The position numbers were made by a program, and so were the translations under genes. Under the pieces are notes generated by a model that saw nothing but the letters and a program-made list of their open reading frames with translations, ran no database searches and was not told the origin of the DNA. Below, one piece after another: positions 48,290-60,658 of a stretch of DNA of 64,000 bases; within the stretch, counting starts at the first letter, position 1, and each line of letters begins with the position of its first letter. The stretch comes from Galbula dea (Eukaryota > Chordata > Aves > Piciformes > Galbulidae), in assembly GCA_013399015.1 (NCBI GenBank), contig VWZX01009072.1, positions 1,550,001-1,614,000 on the forward strand. The letters are read 5' to 3'.

Positions 48290-51200
48290 GCTATGAATTA
48301 CCGAATCTGGAGTGATTCTGTTGGTTTATAGGTGAGAACAGTTCTTTCCTTTTTGCAAATAATAGCCATGGGGATTGGGGAACTTGGAACTCTTCAGCTC
48401 GTATTCATTTCCGTTATGTGTAACTGCTCTTGAGTGAACAAGATAATACTTAAAAAGTGTTACCAGAAGAGACAGGATGTCTTGAAGCAAACTTGAGACT
48501 AACATCATTCTATTATACCTACTTTGATTTATTTTTGGACTTATGTTTTATTTATTTGCGCTTACTAGCTAATGTTATTTTAATGTTGACTGTCAGGAAA
48601 AAGGCTCCGTGATGTCATGTTTCAAATCAGTTCTGCCACTTAGTTTCAGAGCTTCTTGTCTTCTATGCATTTATTCTGAGCTTGTGTGATATTTTTTAAA
48701 TGGTAAATTGTTTTCTTTACGTTCTTTAGAAATTAGAATTGAAGGCATCACAAAAACTGCTAAGGTGCAAGTTACCAGTCTCACAGGCTATGCCTTAAGC
48801 GTTTCGGGAGGACCTCAAAACCAAAATAGTGTAGGTGCTATAGAATACATGCAAAGTCTCACTGAAAATATTTAGCATTGAAAGCAACATATCAACCCTG
48901 TATTTTTATAAGGCAATCCAAGGAATTATTAATTTAGTGGATTGTGTGTTAGATGATAATTTGAAATTAAAAGTGGAGTGATACAGCGCCTCAAAGGTCA
49001 TTTTATGAAGTGGTCTAAGAAATGACAATTTCTCGAGTAGAAAAATCTCATTAATCTCTTCCTGGTACCTAAATGGATCAATAGAGATATGGATGAAGGA
49101 GAACTTACTAATTTATTTCATTTAGATTTTCACAAGCCTTTGGTAAATTTATCACAACAGGCTACTAAAGAAATTCAAGATGTAAGTTTACAAGGACAAC
49201 TTAGGCCTGTAAATATGTATTTAAGTAATGCTATTAAAGTTGCAGGCACTAATAGCATTTCTAACCTTGAAGGTTTGCTTAATGCAGTAGGAGCTTACAT
49301 TTTCCACTGGTAAAATTGCTCAGTTCACTTGTTTTTGCTGCTGAACGTGTGCAAAACCATCTCGACAGCTCCAGGCTGCTAAGCCCCAAAGAAATACATA
49401 AAATAAGCATTTTCTTGCAAGTTGCCTCAGAAATGCCTGTCAGCTCAGTTTTGCATCCCAGCAACCAATTTCAACTCATTTTATTTTATACTGACTACAT
49501 TTATCACAATTTGTTTTATATTCTTGATAGGATATTGAAAGAGGCTCTCAGGGCTGCAGATTGCTGCTGAAATGTTAGACAACATTTGGCAGAAACAGTA
49601 TCAGAAATTAAAAACTGGCATTTTTTAGCCTCACTGCCTTTGCCTCATGATGTTTATGAGATTGTGTTGGTTATCTCTCTGTACCTTCAGCAGTTCACCT
49701 TAAAAACTTTGGGACCCAGTTTCAACCAAATTTGAAAGATGAGCTAAAGGCAGTTGAGAGCTGCCAGCCTCCCAGAGTATACTCGAAGATTTTTGATGGA
49801 ACATAGCATGTGGCCTATATGGAGAGTGGGTTTTGGAAGAGAACGTGAGGTAGTGGCAGAGGAGATCTAGGAGACAAAGGACAAGAATCCAGGAAAACAA
49901 TCAATCAAAACTCACCTTGGTTGTTTTTTTCCTTACAAAACAACTCGATTCTCTTGCCCTGCCATGTCTGCTTCCTCTCCACTTTGAACAACTTTATTCC
50001 TCACAGAATCTCCAGAGTCTGTTACTATCTTTGTATTCCCCTTGCTCTTCTGGCTCAGCATCAATTCCTATAACTTAACTGGCCTAAGAATTCTGTCCGA
50101 TTTAGTAATGAGGTCTCAGACATACCCTGGTGTTAGCCAGTTAATGGCTGTTTCTTCATCCAAAAAGTTCAACCAGGCTGTTAGGATGTGCTCATGTCAA
50201 TAGCTGTGACAAAACTAGTTGGTACTGACCCCTTCCATCCTGACTGGAGAATCTCCTGCTTCCATATTTATACTCATCAAACATTTGTGGACTCTCTTCC
50301 AGCTGTCTGACATTTTAAAGACCCAGCTGTTGTGTGGTGGGACTAGTGAATCTAGCTTAAAAGAAGCTAACTAGAATTAAGCAATTTTTTTTTAATCTAT
50401 ACATACATTTCAAATAACATATCCAACACAGCATCACAATATTTTTAGAATATTCCTGGAAGGCTTACTACTATCCCCACAGGGTCTGTATTAGTCTAAA
50501 AAACTGTGTGAGAGATGTATATTTAAAAAATTAGTTTAACTGAAGAAACAAAGAAAAATGCTTTGTCTCCTTTTTGTCATTTCTGACAGGTTCTTCCTCA
50601 AGATGGACACCTTATCTAGAATGGATAGTTTTTGTAGTTCTTCTGTGGTCAATTATCTAAACAGGACACAATTGAGCTGATGCCAAAACAAAGAATACAC
50701 ATATGCATAGTATTGGGCTGTGATAAAAGCTCCTCTTCTGCACAACTTCCCAGCTTGTGAAACCTGTCTGGTTTTGCATAATAGATAAGCCCCAGGAAGT
50801 ATAAAATTGGTGGGAGTGCTTGCAGTGTGGCCAAGTTACAGTTTTACGGTCATTTAAAGGTCAGCAGTAAATTAACATCTACACTCAGTCCTGCAGGATA
50901 AGGTTCTGTAGGGACAAAACTCCCAGGCAAACGTTCACATGATTTGCCTGTGGCCATATGGAAAAGCTGATGCTGAAGAGGGCAGCTGGGAGCCCCCTGT
51001 CACTTGCAAACCAGGGCCAGATTTACCACACCAATCTTTCTCATTGTTTATCTCGGGCAGACTTTGAAACTTAGGTACCAAGGAAAGATTTTTGAACCTC
51101 AAGACCTAAGGTCTCACAGGGCAAGTATTCTTCTTGTGCCCAGCTTCCGGTTTCTCTCTTCTTATTGAAAACGAAGCTTCCATGAGAATCAAGTTGAACT

Positions 51201-53046
51201 ACTGAAGGAGACTACCAAGTTTCTGCAAGGTATTATCTCTGAAATAGTTAATGTCTCACTTCTCAGTTAAACTTTTTTTACCCTCAAACCTGGCAGGCTT
51301 CTGGCTAGGCTAATTAAGAGTGCAACTAGACTGTAACCAAATGATCTCCATGATACAGTAAGCAGCGTGTGAGCAGCAATAATGCAGTAAACTAACTTCA
51401 GAATGCTGGGGGCTCCTCTGAGCTTCACCAACAGATTTGTAGATCAGCTCCATATTCTACAATGCCATTTTTCTTCTTCTTTAACAGAAAAACTGTCACC
51501 AGAGCAGGTTACTGCTCATGCCTGCAAATGAAAAAAGGTTTATGGAGACTACAGAGCACAGGAAGACTTCCTAGGCCATCGATTAAGATGCGTATCAGTG
51601 CCAATTTTCAGAGAAGATGGTTTGAACAAGGAAAGCTCAGAGCCCAGATACAGAGATTAGGTGAGAATATGTGGAGGGACAAAACTTGGAGAAAAAACTA
51701 AACCCCAAAAACCTGCTGTAGAAAATGTTCCACCTGCTGTGAAAACAAAAAGGATGGTGATAAAAAAAGTATGAAGCATATCTATTTTCAGAATTTGGCT
51801 GAAGAAAAAGAAGCAGTAAAAATCACTACTGTGGATGAAATCCATAGGTGATCTTAAAGGACAGAGAGGTCTGTATTGCACCCTGCAACTCTCAGAAAGC
51901 ACATGGGGTAGGGGGTGTTAATAAGCAGATTATAATACAAGGTGGAGATACGGAAGTGTCTAGCTAGAGCTATGTTTGGTGTTCAGACAGGAAGTTCTTG
52001 AAACATCCTGAACTCCACGGAGCATGTTTAAATCTATGAGTCAGTGTGGTATATGCTACAGCTACCTAGCAATGACCAAGAAGCTCTCCGAATTTTTTTT
52101 CTCCATCTTCTACAGGTAGCTAGCAATGAGGCAAATATGGTGAGGAATTCTCTTCCTGATGAAATTTTTAAGCTCTTGGTGCACAGGCACTTGATCTGCA
52201 AAACCAAACCTACCCCTCAAACAGCTGGATGCAGACTTGGGGAAGAATTTTCCTGCAGGTTCTCAGCTAAGGAGCTAGGCTGACATACCTGTACCTCAGC
52301 TGTAAATTAAGCTTCTCCTGGCACTTATGCAGCATGCCACTCCCAGGAAGATTTGGGAGATTGCTAAGCATGTCCTGCCCCATCCCACATGGTCCCTGGC
52401 ACCACTCAGCATTCACAGAACAATTTATATCTCCAGCATATCACCTGTCCAAGTAGATAAAGTATAGCAGTCTGAAGGATGTTCATTGCGTTCATTTGGA
52501 TATATGCAGCACTAAAATGCTGGTTTTCTATGCCTTGATGCTTTACCCCCAACCAAAAATTATCCCTCACCCTCTCCTGCTCTATGATCTTCCTCCCACA
52601 GACCAGCCTTGCTAGTGATTTTGGCCTTCTCCTCCCTTCCCCAGCACTCCTCAGTGAGCTTTTTGCTCTGACAAACTCTCCCTTGGCAACAACAGCTTCT
52701 GCTAGGTTCTTCCCAGTCTGTGGTCATGGCTACTGGGGTGTGAAGTGTTCTGCCCACCTGAGTCAGAAACGCTCTGCAGCTCTGCTGACAATATAACAAA
52801 GAGCAAGTCATCAGCTGAATTGTACCCAGCCATTGGGACTGTCTCAGCTCAGGAAGGGCTGGATGTGAGAACACCTGGCCCAAACATGGCAAACTCTCAA
52901 ATTATTTTTCCAGCTCTAGCAGCCTGCAAACTGCTTCAACTTCATGAATCCATCCTGCATGTAATTTAAAAGTGCATTTTCTTCAGAGAAAAAATAAATT
53001 GCTAAAGTAAGAATGTTTCTCTACCTACAAACTATCCTGTATTATG
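48290..53046. other. Intergenic region with little recognisable content
   Basis: Apart from the possible reverse-transcriptase relic at 49.04-49.31 kb and a stop-free 61-codon stretch at 48,690-48,872 in the same frame, I see no gene, CR1 tail or RNA gene here. Confidence 0.6.
49041..49313 (+). pseudogene. Possible ancient LINE reverse-transcriptase relic
   Basis: A 90-codon stop-free stretch follows TAG at 49,038 and ends at TAA just after 49,313. Near its start the pattern L-x-N-L, then DEG 18 residues along, then LDFxK eight residues further, has the same spacing as the palm domain of CR1-type reverse transcriptases. There LTNL, DEG and LDFSKAFD occur in that order. The rest shows no clear match, and the catalytic FADD box is not present. 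It could be a very old CR1 or L2 copy, or chance. Confidence 0.3.
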
Positions 53047-53090
53047 TAACTCCCCTCGCGCATCCTCTAATGGATGCGCGAGGGGAGTTA
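53047..53090. repeat. Perfect 19-bp inverted repeat (hairpin) at the CR1 left edge
   Basis: The arms at 53,047-53,065 and 53,072-53,090 are exact reverse complements separated by a 6-nt loop (TCTAAT). The right arm reads as CR1 ORF2 sequence. The left arm is its inverted copy and unlike the AT-rich flank. It is CpG-rich (CGCGC). It could be a fold-back assembly error beside the gap or a real inversion formed at insertion. Confidence 0.9.
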
Positions 53091-54454
53091 GTGACAAAGG
53101 ATGAGGAAAAGGCTGAGGTGCTNNNNNNNNNNNNNNNNNNNNNNNNNNNNNNNNNNNNNNNNNNNNNNNNNNNNNNNNNNNNNNNNNNNNNNNNNNNNNN
53201 NNNNNNNNNNNNNNNNNNNNNNNNNNNNNNNNNNNNNNNNNNNNNNNNNNNNNNNNNNNNNNNNNNNNNNNNNNNNNNNNNNNNNNNNNNNNNNNNNNNN
53301 NNNNNNNNNNNNNNNNNNNNNNNNNNNNNNNNNNNNNNNNNNNNNNNNNNNNNNNNNNNNNNNNNNNNNNNNNNNNNNNNNNNNNNNNNNNNNNNNNNNN
53401 NNNNNNNNNNNNNNNNNNNNNNNNNNNNNNNNNNNNNNNNNNNNNNNNNNNNNNNNNNNNNNNNNNNNNNNNNNNNNNNNNNNNNNNNNNNNNNNNNNNN
53501 NNNNNNNNNNNNNNNNNNNNNNNNNNNNNNNNNNNNNNNNNNNNNNNNNNNNNNNNNNNNNNNNNNNNNNNNNNNNNNNNNNNNNNNNNNNNNNNNNNNN
53601 NNNNNNNNNNNNNNNNNNNNNNNNNNNNNNNNNNNNNNNNNNNNNNNNNNNNNNNNNNNNNNNNNNNNNNNNNNNNNNNNNNNNNNNNNNNNNNNNNNNN
53701 NNNNNNNNNNNNNNNNNNNNNNNNNNNNNNNNNNNNNNNNNNNNNNNNNNNNNNNNNNNNNNNNNNNNNNNNNNNNNNNNNNNNNNNNNNNNNNNNNNNN
53801 NNNNNNNNNNNNNNNNNNNNNNNNNNNNNNNNNNNNNNNNNNNNNNNNNNNNNNNNNNNNNNNNNNNNNNNNNNNNNNNNNNNNNNNNNNNNNNNNNNNN
53901 NNNNNNNNNNNNNNNNNNNNNNNNNNNNNNNNNNNNNNNNNNNNNNNNNNNNNNNNNNNNNNNNNNNNNNNNNNNNNNNNNNNNNNNNNNNNNNNNNNNN
54001 NNNNNNNNNNNNNNNNNNNNNNNNNNNNNNNNNNNNCTGGAAAACAGGCCTTATGAGGAGAGGCTTAGGGAGCTGGGGTTGTTTAGCCTGGAGAAGAGGA
54101 GGCTGAGGGGAGACCATAGTGCTCTCTTCAGCTACTTGAAAGGCCATTCTAGGGAGGCGGGTGTTGGCCTCTTCTCCCTTGTGACTAGTGACAGGACTAG
54201 AGGGAATGGGCTTAAGCTGAGCCAGGGTAGGTTTAGATTAGATATTAGGAAGAATTTCTTTACTGAAAGAGTGGTTAGATATTGGAATAGGCTGCCCAGG
54301 GAGGTGGTGGAGTCACCATCCCTGGAGGTTTTTAAGAAGAGGATAGATGTGTTTCTTCAGGGGATGATTTAGGGATAAGAGTAGTGTAGGGCTATCGGTT
54401 GGACTAGATGATCTTGAGGGTCCTTTCCAACTGTAATGATTCTGTGATTCTGTG
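53066..54454 (+). mobile_element. CR1 LINE with assembly gap inside
   Basis: Both flanks of the 914-N gap belong to one plus-strand CR1. The left flank encodes ARGELVTKDEEKAEVL, a segment upstream of the reverse transcriptase. The right flank (54,037-54,372) encodes YEERLRELGLFSLEKRRLRG through SLEVFKKRIDVFLQGMI and a stop, still in frame. The 3' UTR follows, with GGACTAGATGATCTTGAGGGTCC and an ATTCTGTGATTCTGTG tail. The clean frame suggests a fairly young copy. The reverse transcriptase core falls in the gap. The left edge is a 19-bp fold-back (see separate entry). Confidence 0.92.
53123..54036. other. Assembly gap (914 N) inside a CR1 element
   Basis: 914 consecutive N lie between two parts of a CR1. 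ORFs reported across it are artefacts of reading N as coding. The length is an assembler estimate and looks short for the intervening CR1 ORF2 sequence. Confidence 0.99.
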
Positions 54455-56089
54455 GGAGTGAAAAGGAATCTCAAAACTGGATTGCAGAAATACTCAGTAT
54501 ATTGCTTTGATTACAGTTGTTCTAACTGAATATTTTTCCAGATCAGAAAATGTTCAAAGGGATTTAAAAATAAAGGAGGCACATATTGGTTTTGCTCCTA
54601 GGTTTAAAATCTAACTTCTTTCTACCATGTTTGTTAGAGATCCTTTTCTCTGCTTTTTTTATACTGAGCTTCCTAGCAAGATACTGTTTTTCTTGTTTTT
54701 TTTCTGGGGTATCTTAGTTAATCTAAATGGAACACTTTCCAATAAGGCTGTCTGCTGAGCCCCCAAAACCACTGACACTGCCAAATTGGTGTTTCTGAGA
54801 GGTAGGGTACCAGTGAGGGCTTGTTCTGTAACCTAGTGGGGGGCATTTTTGCTGGATCAAGTGTACATGCTCTTTTCATGTCACACTTGTATCTTGCTTT
54901 AAGCATGTTAGTTACTGTCAAGTTAGTGACCTTGTGCAGTTGGCCGCTGCAATGCCAAAAGGAATGTCTTTTATCACTAACATGTGGTTTCCCTGTGGAG
55001 ATGAAAATGGCAAGTGTCTGCATATGTTTGCTTCTACCCATTTATACTTTTATGGTGAAGTAAGTCAAGATCTGGTTTGTTTTCTAGGCCTAGAGAGGTT
55101 TTGATCTTTCACCATAATGCTTACTGCTGCAACGAAGGTGCTAGGGAACCCTGATTCTCCTTGGAAAGGTAATCTGAGTTTATTTATTTTACACAGTAAT
55201 AACCACCAGATAAGACATAGAAGCAGACCTTAGAGCACAGAGCAGAACCAGATCTTGCCCTTGGCTGCAAGCTCTGGCCAGCAGACGAGCAGGTTGCAAT
55301 TTTGCTGTCAGGATCAATGTTCTGTCATTAAGTTTTGGACAAATATAACAAGTTTTTAATAGGAGCTAAAGGTCCTTCTGTGAAGCTTTATTGCAAGAGT
55401 ATGCTCTGAAGAAATGGGATTGTCTTATGTGGAGGAGTGAATGGAACCTGGTTCCCTGGGTGAAAGGTCTTCCCACTGAAGTGCTGGGTTAAGGTGATGG
55501 AGAAGAGAAGGTGGGCAACTTCATTCATTGTCTGAAAGGAAAACGTGACACTTGCTTGCTCTTCTCCCAGCTCCAGCTTCAGAAGAAGCAACTAGATCTT
55601 AACCCCTGCCAAGAAGAGATCCTTCCCTGCACCCTGAATGCAGGCAGAATGAAGATGAACCACTGGAGAATTGGTGCAGGGAATCCAGAGGCCAGACCTG
55701 TACATGCTGCAGCAGCAGTGTGCAGAGACAACCGGCATAACTCTGATTGGGCTGTGTTGTGCACAGCAAATAGAAGGTATCCCTCTACGTAGGTGGAGAG
55801 TCTGTCCTCTGGGAAGTACCAAAATCTTGCCAGAACTTGATATGAGGTGGGTGGAGAGGAAAGGGAGGTTTCCGTGTTTCACGCTGAGGCGACGTGCATA
55901 TTTACAAACCTCCGTGTTCATGTCTCTCTTCCTGTGCTCTGTATAAACAGGAGTTGGTCCCAGTTAGAAGTCAACCTCATACAAGATGGGCTGTGGGCTA
56001 TTATTGTTATTTCCATAACACTTGCATGTAAAGATATCAACCTGTGCTGAGACTCAGGCTATAAACACAGCAAGCTGGAATCCCTTGGA

Positions 56090-56165
56090 GAAGCAGAAAG
56101 ATAGATGACTTGCCTGCAGTAAAACATAACTCAGTGGCAAAAATAGTAGCTGGTCTCTGGACTGA
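56090..56165 (+). repeat. MIR/CORE-SINE-like relic
   Basis: GATGACTTGCCTGCAGTAAAACATAACTCAGTGGCAAAAATAGTAGCTGGTCTCTGGACT resembles the 3' half of MIR-type SINEs (…gtgacttgcccaaggtcacacagctagtaagtggcagag…ggtctctgactcc) as I know the consensus. It is strongly diverged, as expected for elements of that age in a bird. Confidence 0.4.
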
Positions 56166-57847
56166 AAATCCAACAAGGAATCAGTCTGGTTTGTCCTGTG
56201 CTTCTCACAGCTCACAGACAGATGTGAATATGTTGGGCTGAATTGGAATCTGTTAGATTACATTAAACAATTAAAATAATGAAAATCAAGCAAAATCAAA
56301 TTTGAAAACAAAGAGATTCAGCAAGACTAGGCTGTTAAAATTGTAGAGATGATACCATTAATCTTGGAGAAAATCCAACATAAACGAAACAATATCTAGC
56401 CAGCTGGGAAGATGGAAAACTGGAGGTAATATCAAGTTCCCAGCATAAAGTGTAAAAGAGTAAATGGATTTTCCCCTTCCATTTTACAGCTTTAGTTCTG
56501 TACAAAAGCAAAACACTGAACATATTGAAACATGTATATGCATGCACGTATACCATAGGTATGATGGCTGAGTCATACCAATTTGTGGACTTAAAGGAGG
56601 TAGGGAGTTCACAACTTGAAATGCTTGGTGAATTATATATCCTATTGTACTTCCCATTTCTGTGTTTAAGAGTTATTCTGTTATTTATAGTAATTTTAAC
56701 ACCGAGGAAGCTAGTTTTGACTGACAGCTCCATGACCAGAAGTTGTTCTTCATCCGTAAAACAGGTACAGCAAATCAGAACATGAGAGGGGGCTTTGAGC
56801 ACCACACTCACTCCATTCCTCGTCTCTCTAGAGATCTCATCATCACTGTTACCAATAGTAATGCATTTATGACACTTTGTCATCTGTGAGAAGAACCTGC
56901 TGTGTTGTCTGCATGAAGCCAGGCTCCCCCCAGGAAACCCAGAGCTGAAGGAAGATCTTGGAGCCTGGGCACAAAGCCATGAGGAGGGAGTGCTGCAAAA
57001 CACCCTGAAGCTGTTTGTTGGAAGCGGAGTATGGGGAAGAACAACATGTAACAGCTGATAATGGAAAAGCAGGTAAATGTGACCAAAAGCCTGGCCTGCG
57101 GTTCATGGTTAAAATGATTTCACCTGAAAAGGAAATTCTTTTTAGAAAGCCAAAGAACAAAGACATTTCAGGCCTCCTCTGGGAAATAAGGATGAGCAAT
57201 TTAAACTGTGGGTTTTCTTTGTATAATCGAACACTTTATTCCTGGAGGGATCTTTTTATTTGGTTCTTTGCTCTCTCTGATTCCTCTTGACAATGTACAC
57301 AAGCTGCAGTACAGAAAATAGAGATACTCAGAGAGAGATAACACTGTACGGAGAAAATTTAATTAATAACTCCTTGTGGGACCATGGGTAACTGTGGGAA
57401 GAATGGAGGGAGATGAGCAAAAAGAAATCTTCCTAATGTCTCAAGGTATTAAATATTTCATTGAAAGAAAGCAAAAGAGGCACCGAAAGGGTATTATAAT
57501 TCTTGGAAAACCAAAAAAGAATATTCACAATGTATTCTCTTTTCTCTTTCAATCTTGCTTTTGACAAACAGTACTGCATCACTTTCAGGGAGGAGAATTT
57601 GGGCCAGTGATTTAGTCATAACATCTAAAGACCTCAGAAAAAGTAAGGGACTAGGAAAACAGAGCAAAAGAAAAGACTTATTCCCTTTTTCAACAATCAT
57701 CACCTTTTACAGTTCTTCAGGAGACACATGAAGTCCTGCATGGGTGGATGCCACACACACCGAGATGCAAATGTTAGACATCCATTATTCCACAGCAGGC
57801 AGCATATAGACAACAGCAAGACTGCTTAATTTCAGGCTGACACAGGA

Positions 57848-58000
57848 ATGAAAGATTTTTGGCATAGTGATCTTGACCTCTCTCTTCTATCCTCTCAGCT
57901 GTTGCTTACAGGTGCCCTTGGGCTGGCTAATTTGTTCTTGCTGATAGCCTTTATATATTTTCCTGTCCTGGTGTTTGTGTTGAAGCTGGTCTTTGGGTAA
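57848..58000 (+). CDS. Putative 50-residue hydrophobic microprotein ORF (speculative)
   Basis: ATG at 57,848 with a purine at -3 is followed by 50 codons and TAA at 57,998-58,000. Residues 23-50 form an almost unbroken hydrophobic helix (ALGLANLFLLIAFIYFPVLV and on), long enough for a membrane span with one lysine near the end. The same stretch also looks like an exon: a pyrimidine tract and CAG end at 57,911, and GGGTAAGT lies at about 57,995. I recognise no family. T-rich DNA produces hydrophobic codons by chance, so this is a candidate only. Confidence 0.15.
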   Translation: MKDFWHSDLDLSLLSSQLLLTGALGLANLFLLIAFIYFPVLVFVLKLVFG

Positions 58001-58350
58001 GTCTTGGAACTGCAGATTAAAACCACATATGCTTGTTTTTCTTAGAAGCTTTGCTAAGGCCCACAGGTTACTGGAAGCCTGATAATTCCATAATTTACTG
58101 GCTGTGAATTATGTAGATACTCATATTTTTAATTTCCTTTCATTTAGTTGTATATGCAAGACCTCTGTCATGACCAGCAGGGAACTCTCCCCTGGGTACA
58201 GTGCATTCAGTGTCTGTGCCAACCCTGGCTTGTAAAAGCCTGGTAGCTCTTGACAAACAAAGCCTAGAAATGTTGCTATTAAAAGCATTTATTGAATAAA
58301 TCCATATGTGACAAAATGATAGCTGCAAAAAGCAGTGGAATTGTTTTTTA

Positions 58351-58557
58351 ATGGATAAATCTTATTTGAAAGGTAAATCTGAGCTACAAAAGCTCAGAGA
58401 ACAGTCACCTGAGGATAGAACTTTGAGCAATGTGGGAAAAATTAGAACCACGATGAACAATGTAGAGGATAATAGATTTGAGAACATGTCTGCTTTGAGT
58501 GGGAGCTTTTATGTAAAGAAAAGAGAGGATAAGCCTAGATTTAACTCTGGTATTTGA
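58351..58557 (+). other. Unassigned 68-codon ORF
   Basis: This hydrophilic, charged ORF starts MDKSYLKGKSELQKLREQSP and is open for about 13 codons upstream of its ATG. Its composition is less random-looking than nearby ORFs, but it matches no family I know. It may be a relic of a transposon or pseudogene, or chance. Confidence 0.15.
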
Positions 58558-60577
58558 ATGTTCTCAGAGATAGAAGACAAACTCTCATTACTGTAGCAAG
58601 CCTGCAGCAGTTAGAAGAAAGAGGACCTCTGTTCTTCTACACAGTGGTCAGCAGGCTGCAAAGGGGTACAGTAGGCAGGCTCTGACCTCCCAGACAGGCA
58701 TACAATTGAGCCGCAAGGCCTTCAGATCTGCCTTTGCACCTTGGCTGCACATTGCACCAGACTGTCAGCCTGTGCACAGCCTTTATGTTCAAGGGAGGCA
58801 AGGTGCCCAGCTCTGTTGGTTGAAATCTGCCTACAGGGGGGAGGAGCAAAGGAGTAGTAATTGTGTAAAGGCTCTTGCAACAACTGAAGAGCAGTTCTGC
58901 TAGAAATCCAAAATTGCTATGGGAAGGTTCCTATTTTTGTATCTGTCTGCTTAAAATATCTTTGCTTTGGCCTTGCTTGGGTTATCAGATCTTGCTCTAG
59001 ACACCAAAAAATAAGAAGAAAACAAGTAACATTTAAAAAGAGGCATCTGAGTACTATTTAGCCATAAAAATAAACCAACATTGGCTATCTGAATTGTTTC
59101 TTAGAATGCCAAAAAGAATCTATCATGATGGGCTTTGGGCAGGTGATCCCTAGGGGTGGGTATTTCCTAGGGAATCTTTTTTTGGAACTGACAGAGGCAG
59201 ATGTGGTGACCTAGAGGTGCAAAATAAGCTCTCTGGGAATGAACGTTCTCCAGCGAGGACTGACAGTTCCCGTGGCTGCTGCAGACATAGGTAAGTGCAC
59301 TATGGAAACACTCAAACTAATTCAGGAATTTCTTGGCATACATGAAGTCCAAATTCAGGAAATATTTTACATCATTTGAGTAATGATTGAGTAACAGTCT
59401 AGCTTGTCCAGTCTCTTCAAAGAGATTATTGGAGAAACCATGAAAACAGCATACCAGGATTATGAAAGCTTACTGGGAGATCAGACAGAAATGAAAGGGA
59501 TGACAAAAAAATGTATGGAACAATGAAAACAAGTAACATCTGAAAACGTAACATTGAATCTGATCATGCAGAGAACTCCAGGATGAATATCACATGCAAA
59601 TTCATATTGAATAGGATATTTGGAAAGTAGTGAGTTCAATCTAGCAAGGAACAGATATTTTAAAATCAGACCTAGGAAAACAGTCAGAAGCACCTACTAT
59701 GTTTGGAATATTACACATACAGGTGCAAGTGCCCAATTTAGAAATGAGTCTCTGACATTCTTACTCACAGTCTAGGATCAAGTGAATGTTCGTGTGCACC
59801 TATTGCTGTAAATCACTCTTATCACTTATGAATATTTTGCATTTGGAAATGTCAGTATTTTCTGGAGGAAAATAAGAAGTCCTCTCTTCAGTTTCTTCCC
59901 AAAATAGGATGCCTAATATTGGTAAAATTGTAGAACTTTTGTTTCAAGGTAGATCTACAGTGGCTTTTTTGTAATAGCAGTTTCCCCATCTACTCTTTCC
60001 CAGAGTGGTTGTGATAGAGCTGTGCTATATCATCAAAGAGTGTCATGTGCTCAGTTCTTGTAAACCATCTTTTTATTAGAAAACATCTTCATAAAAAAAT
60101 AAACATTTTCCAAAATTTGAGATATTTAAACTTTAAGAAGTATCTAGAATCCTTAATTTCTACCTTACTCTTAAAAAAAAAAAAAAGAGTAAAATAAAAA
60201 AAACTCAGTTCAACACCTTATCCAGGGCAGAATAGATAGAAAATTGAGAACAGAAAGACACTGCATTTAATATACATGTAAAATCCCCACCCACATTACA
60301 AGTGAGCCAGGGTACCACTGCTGTATTCCAGTCCCAAACTAAAGTAGCTGGAATCTCATGTATGTAAAGCTCAGCCTCTTCTGTCCTGCCTTCTTTCCTC
60401 CTTTGCCCAGTGGTTCTGTTGTTTTGGGGATAAATATGGGATGCTCTGCTTGCTGTCGACTCCAACTGCCCCGTGATGGTTTCTCTCTCTGGAGGAGAGG
60501 CCCTAAGTCCAAACATCTTTCAAAATGCCCTCTGTATGGGATCTCACCACTGGGAAGAGTAAGGTGGCTTTATGATG

Positions 60578-60658
60578 TAGAATAGAATAGAATAGAATAG
60601 AATAGAATAGAATAGAATAGAATAGAATAGAATAGAATAGAATAGAATAGAATAGAAT
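60578..60658 (-). repeat. (AATAG)n microsatellite on a CR1 tail
   Basis: About 16 uninterrupted pentamer units over 81 bp. It sits directly against minus-strand CR1-like 3' sequence, so it probably grew from the short repeated CR1 tail. Pure arrays of this length are usually polymorphic. Confidence 0.95.

Larger units (their letters stand above)
54455..60577. other. Intergenic region, no confirmed gene
   Basis: It contains the microprotein candidate, the 68-codon ORF and the first MIR-like relic listed separately. A minus-strand 222-codon ORF (57,003-56,335) is open but shows no known domain and overlaps other open frames. No CR1 was seen between 54.46 and 60.58 kb. Confidence 0.6.

Noticed and set aside
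53013..54372. ORFs of 347-423 codons
   Set aside because: They exist only because 914 N were translated; only the flanking CR1 parts are real.
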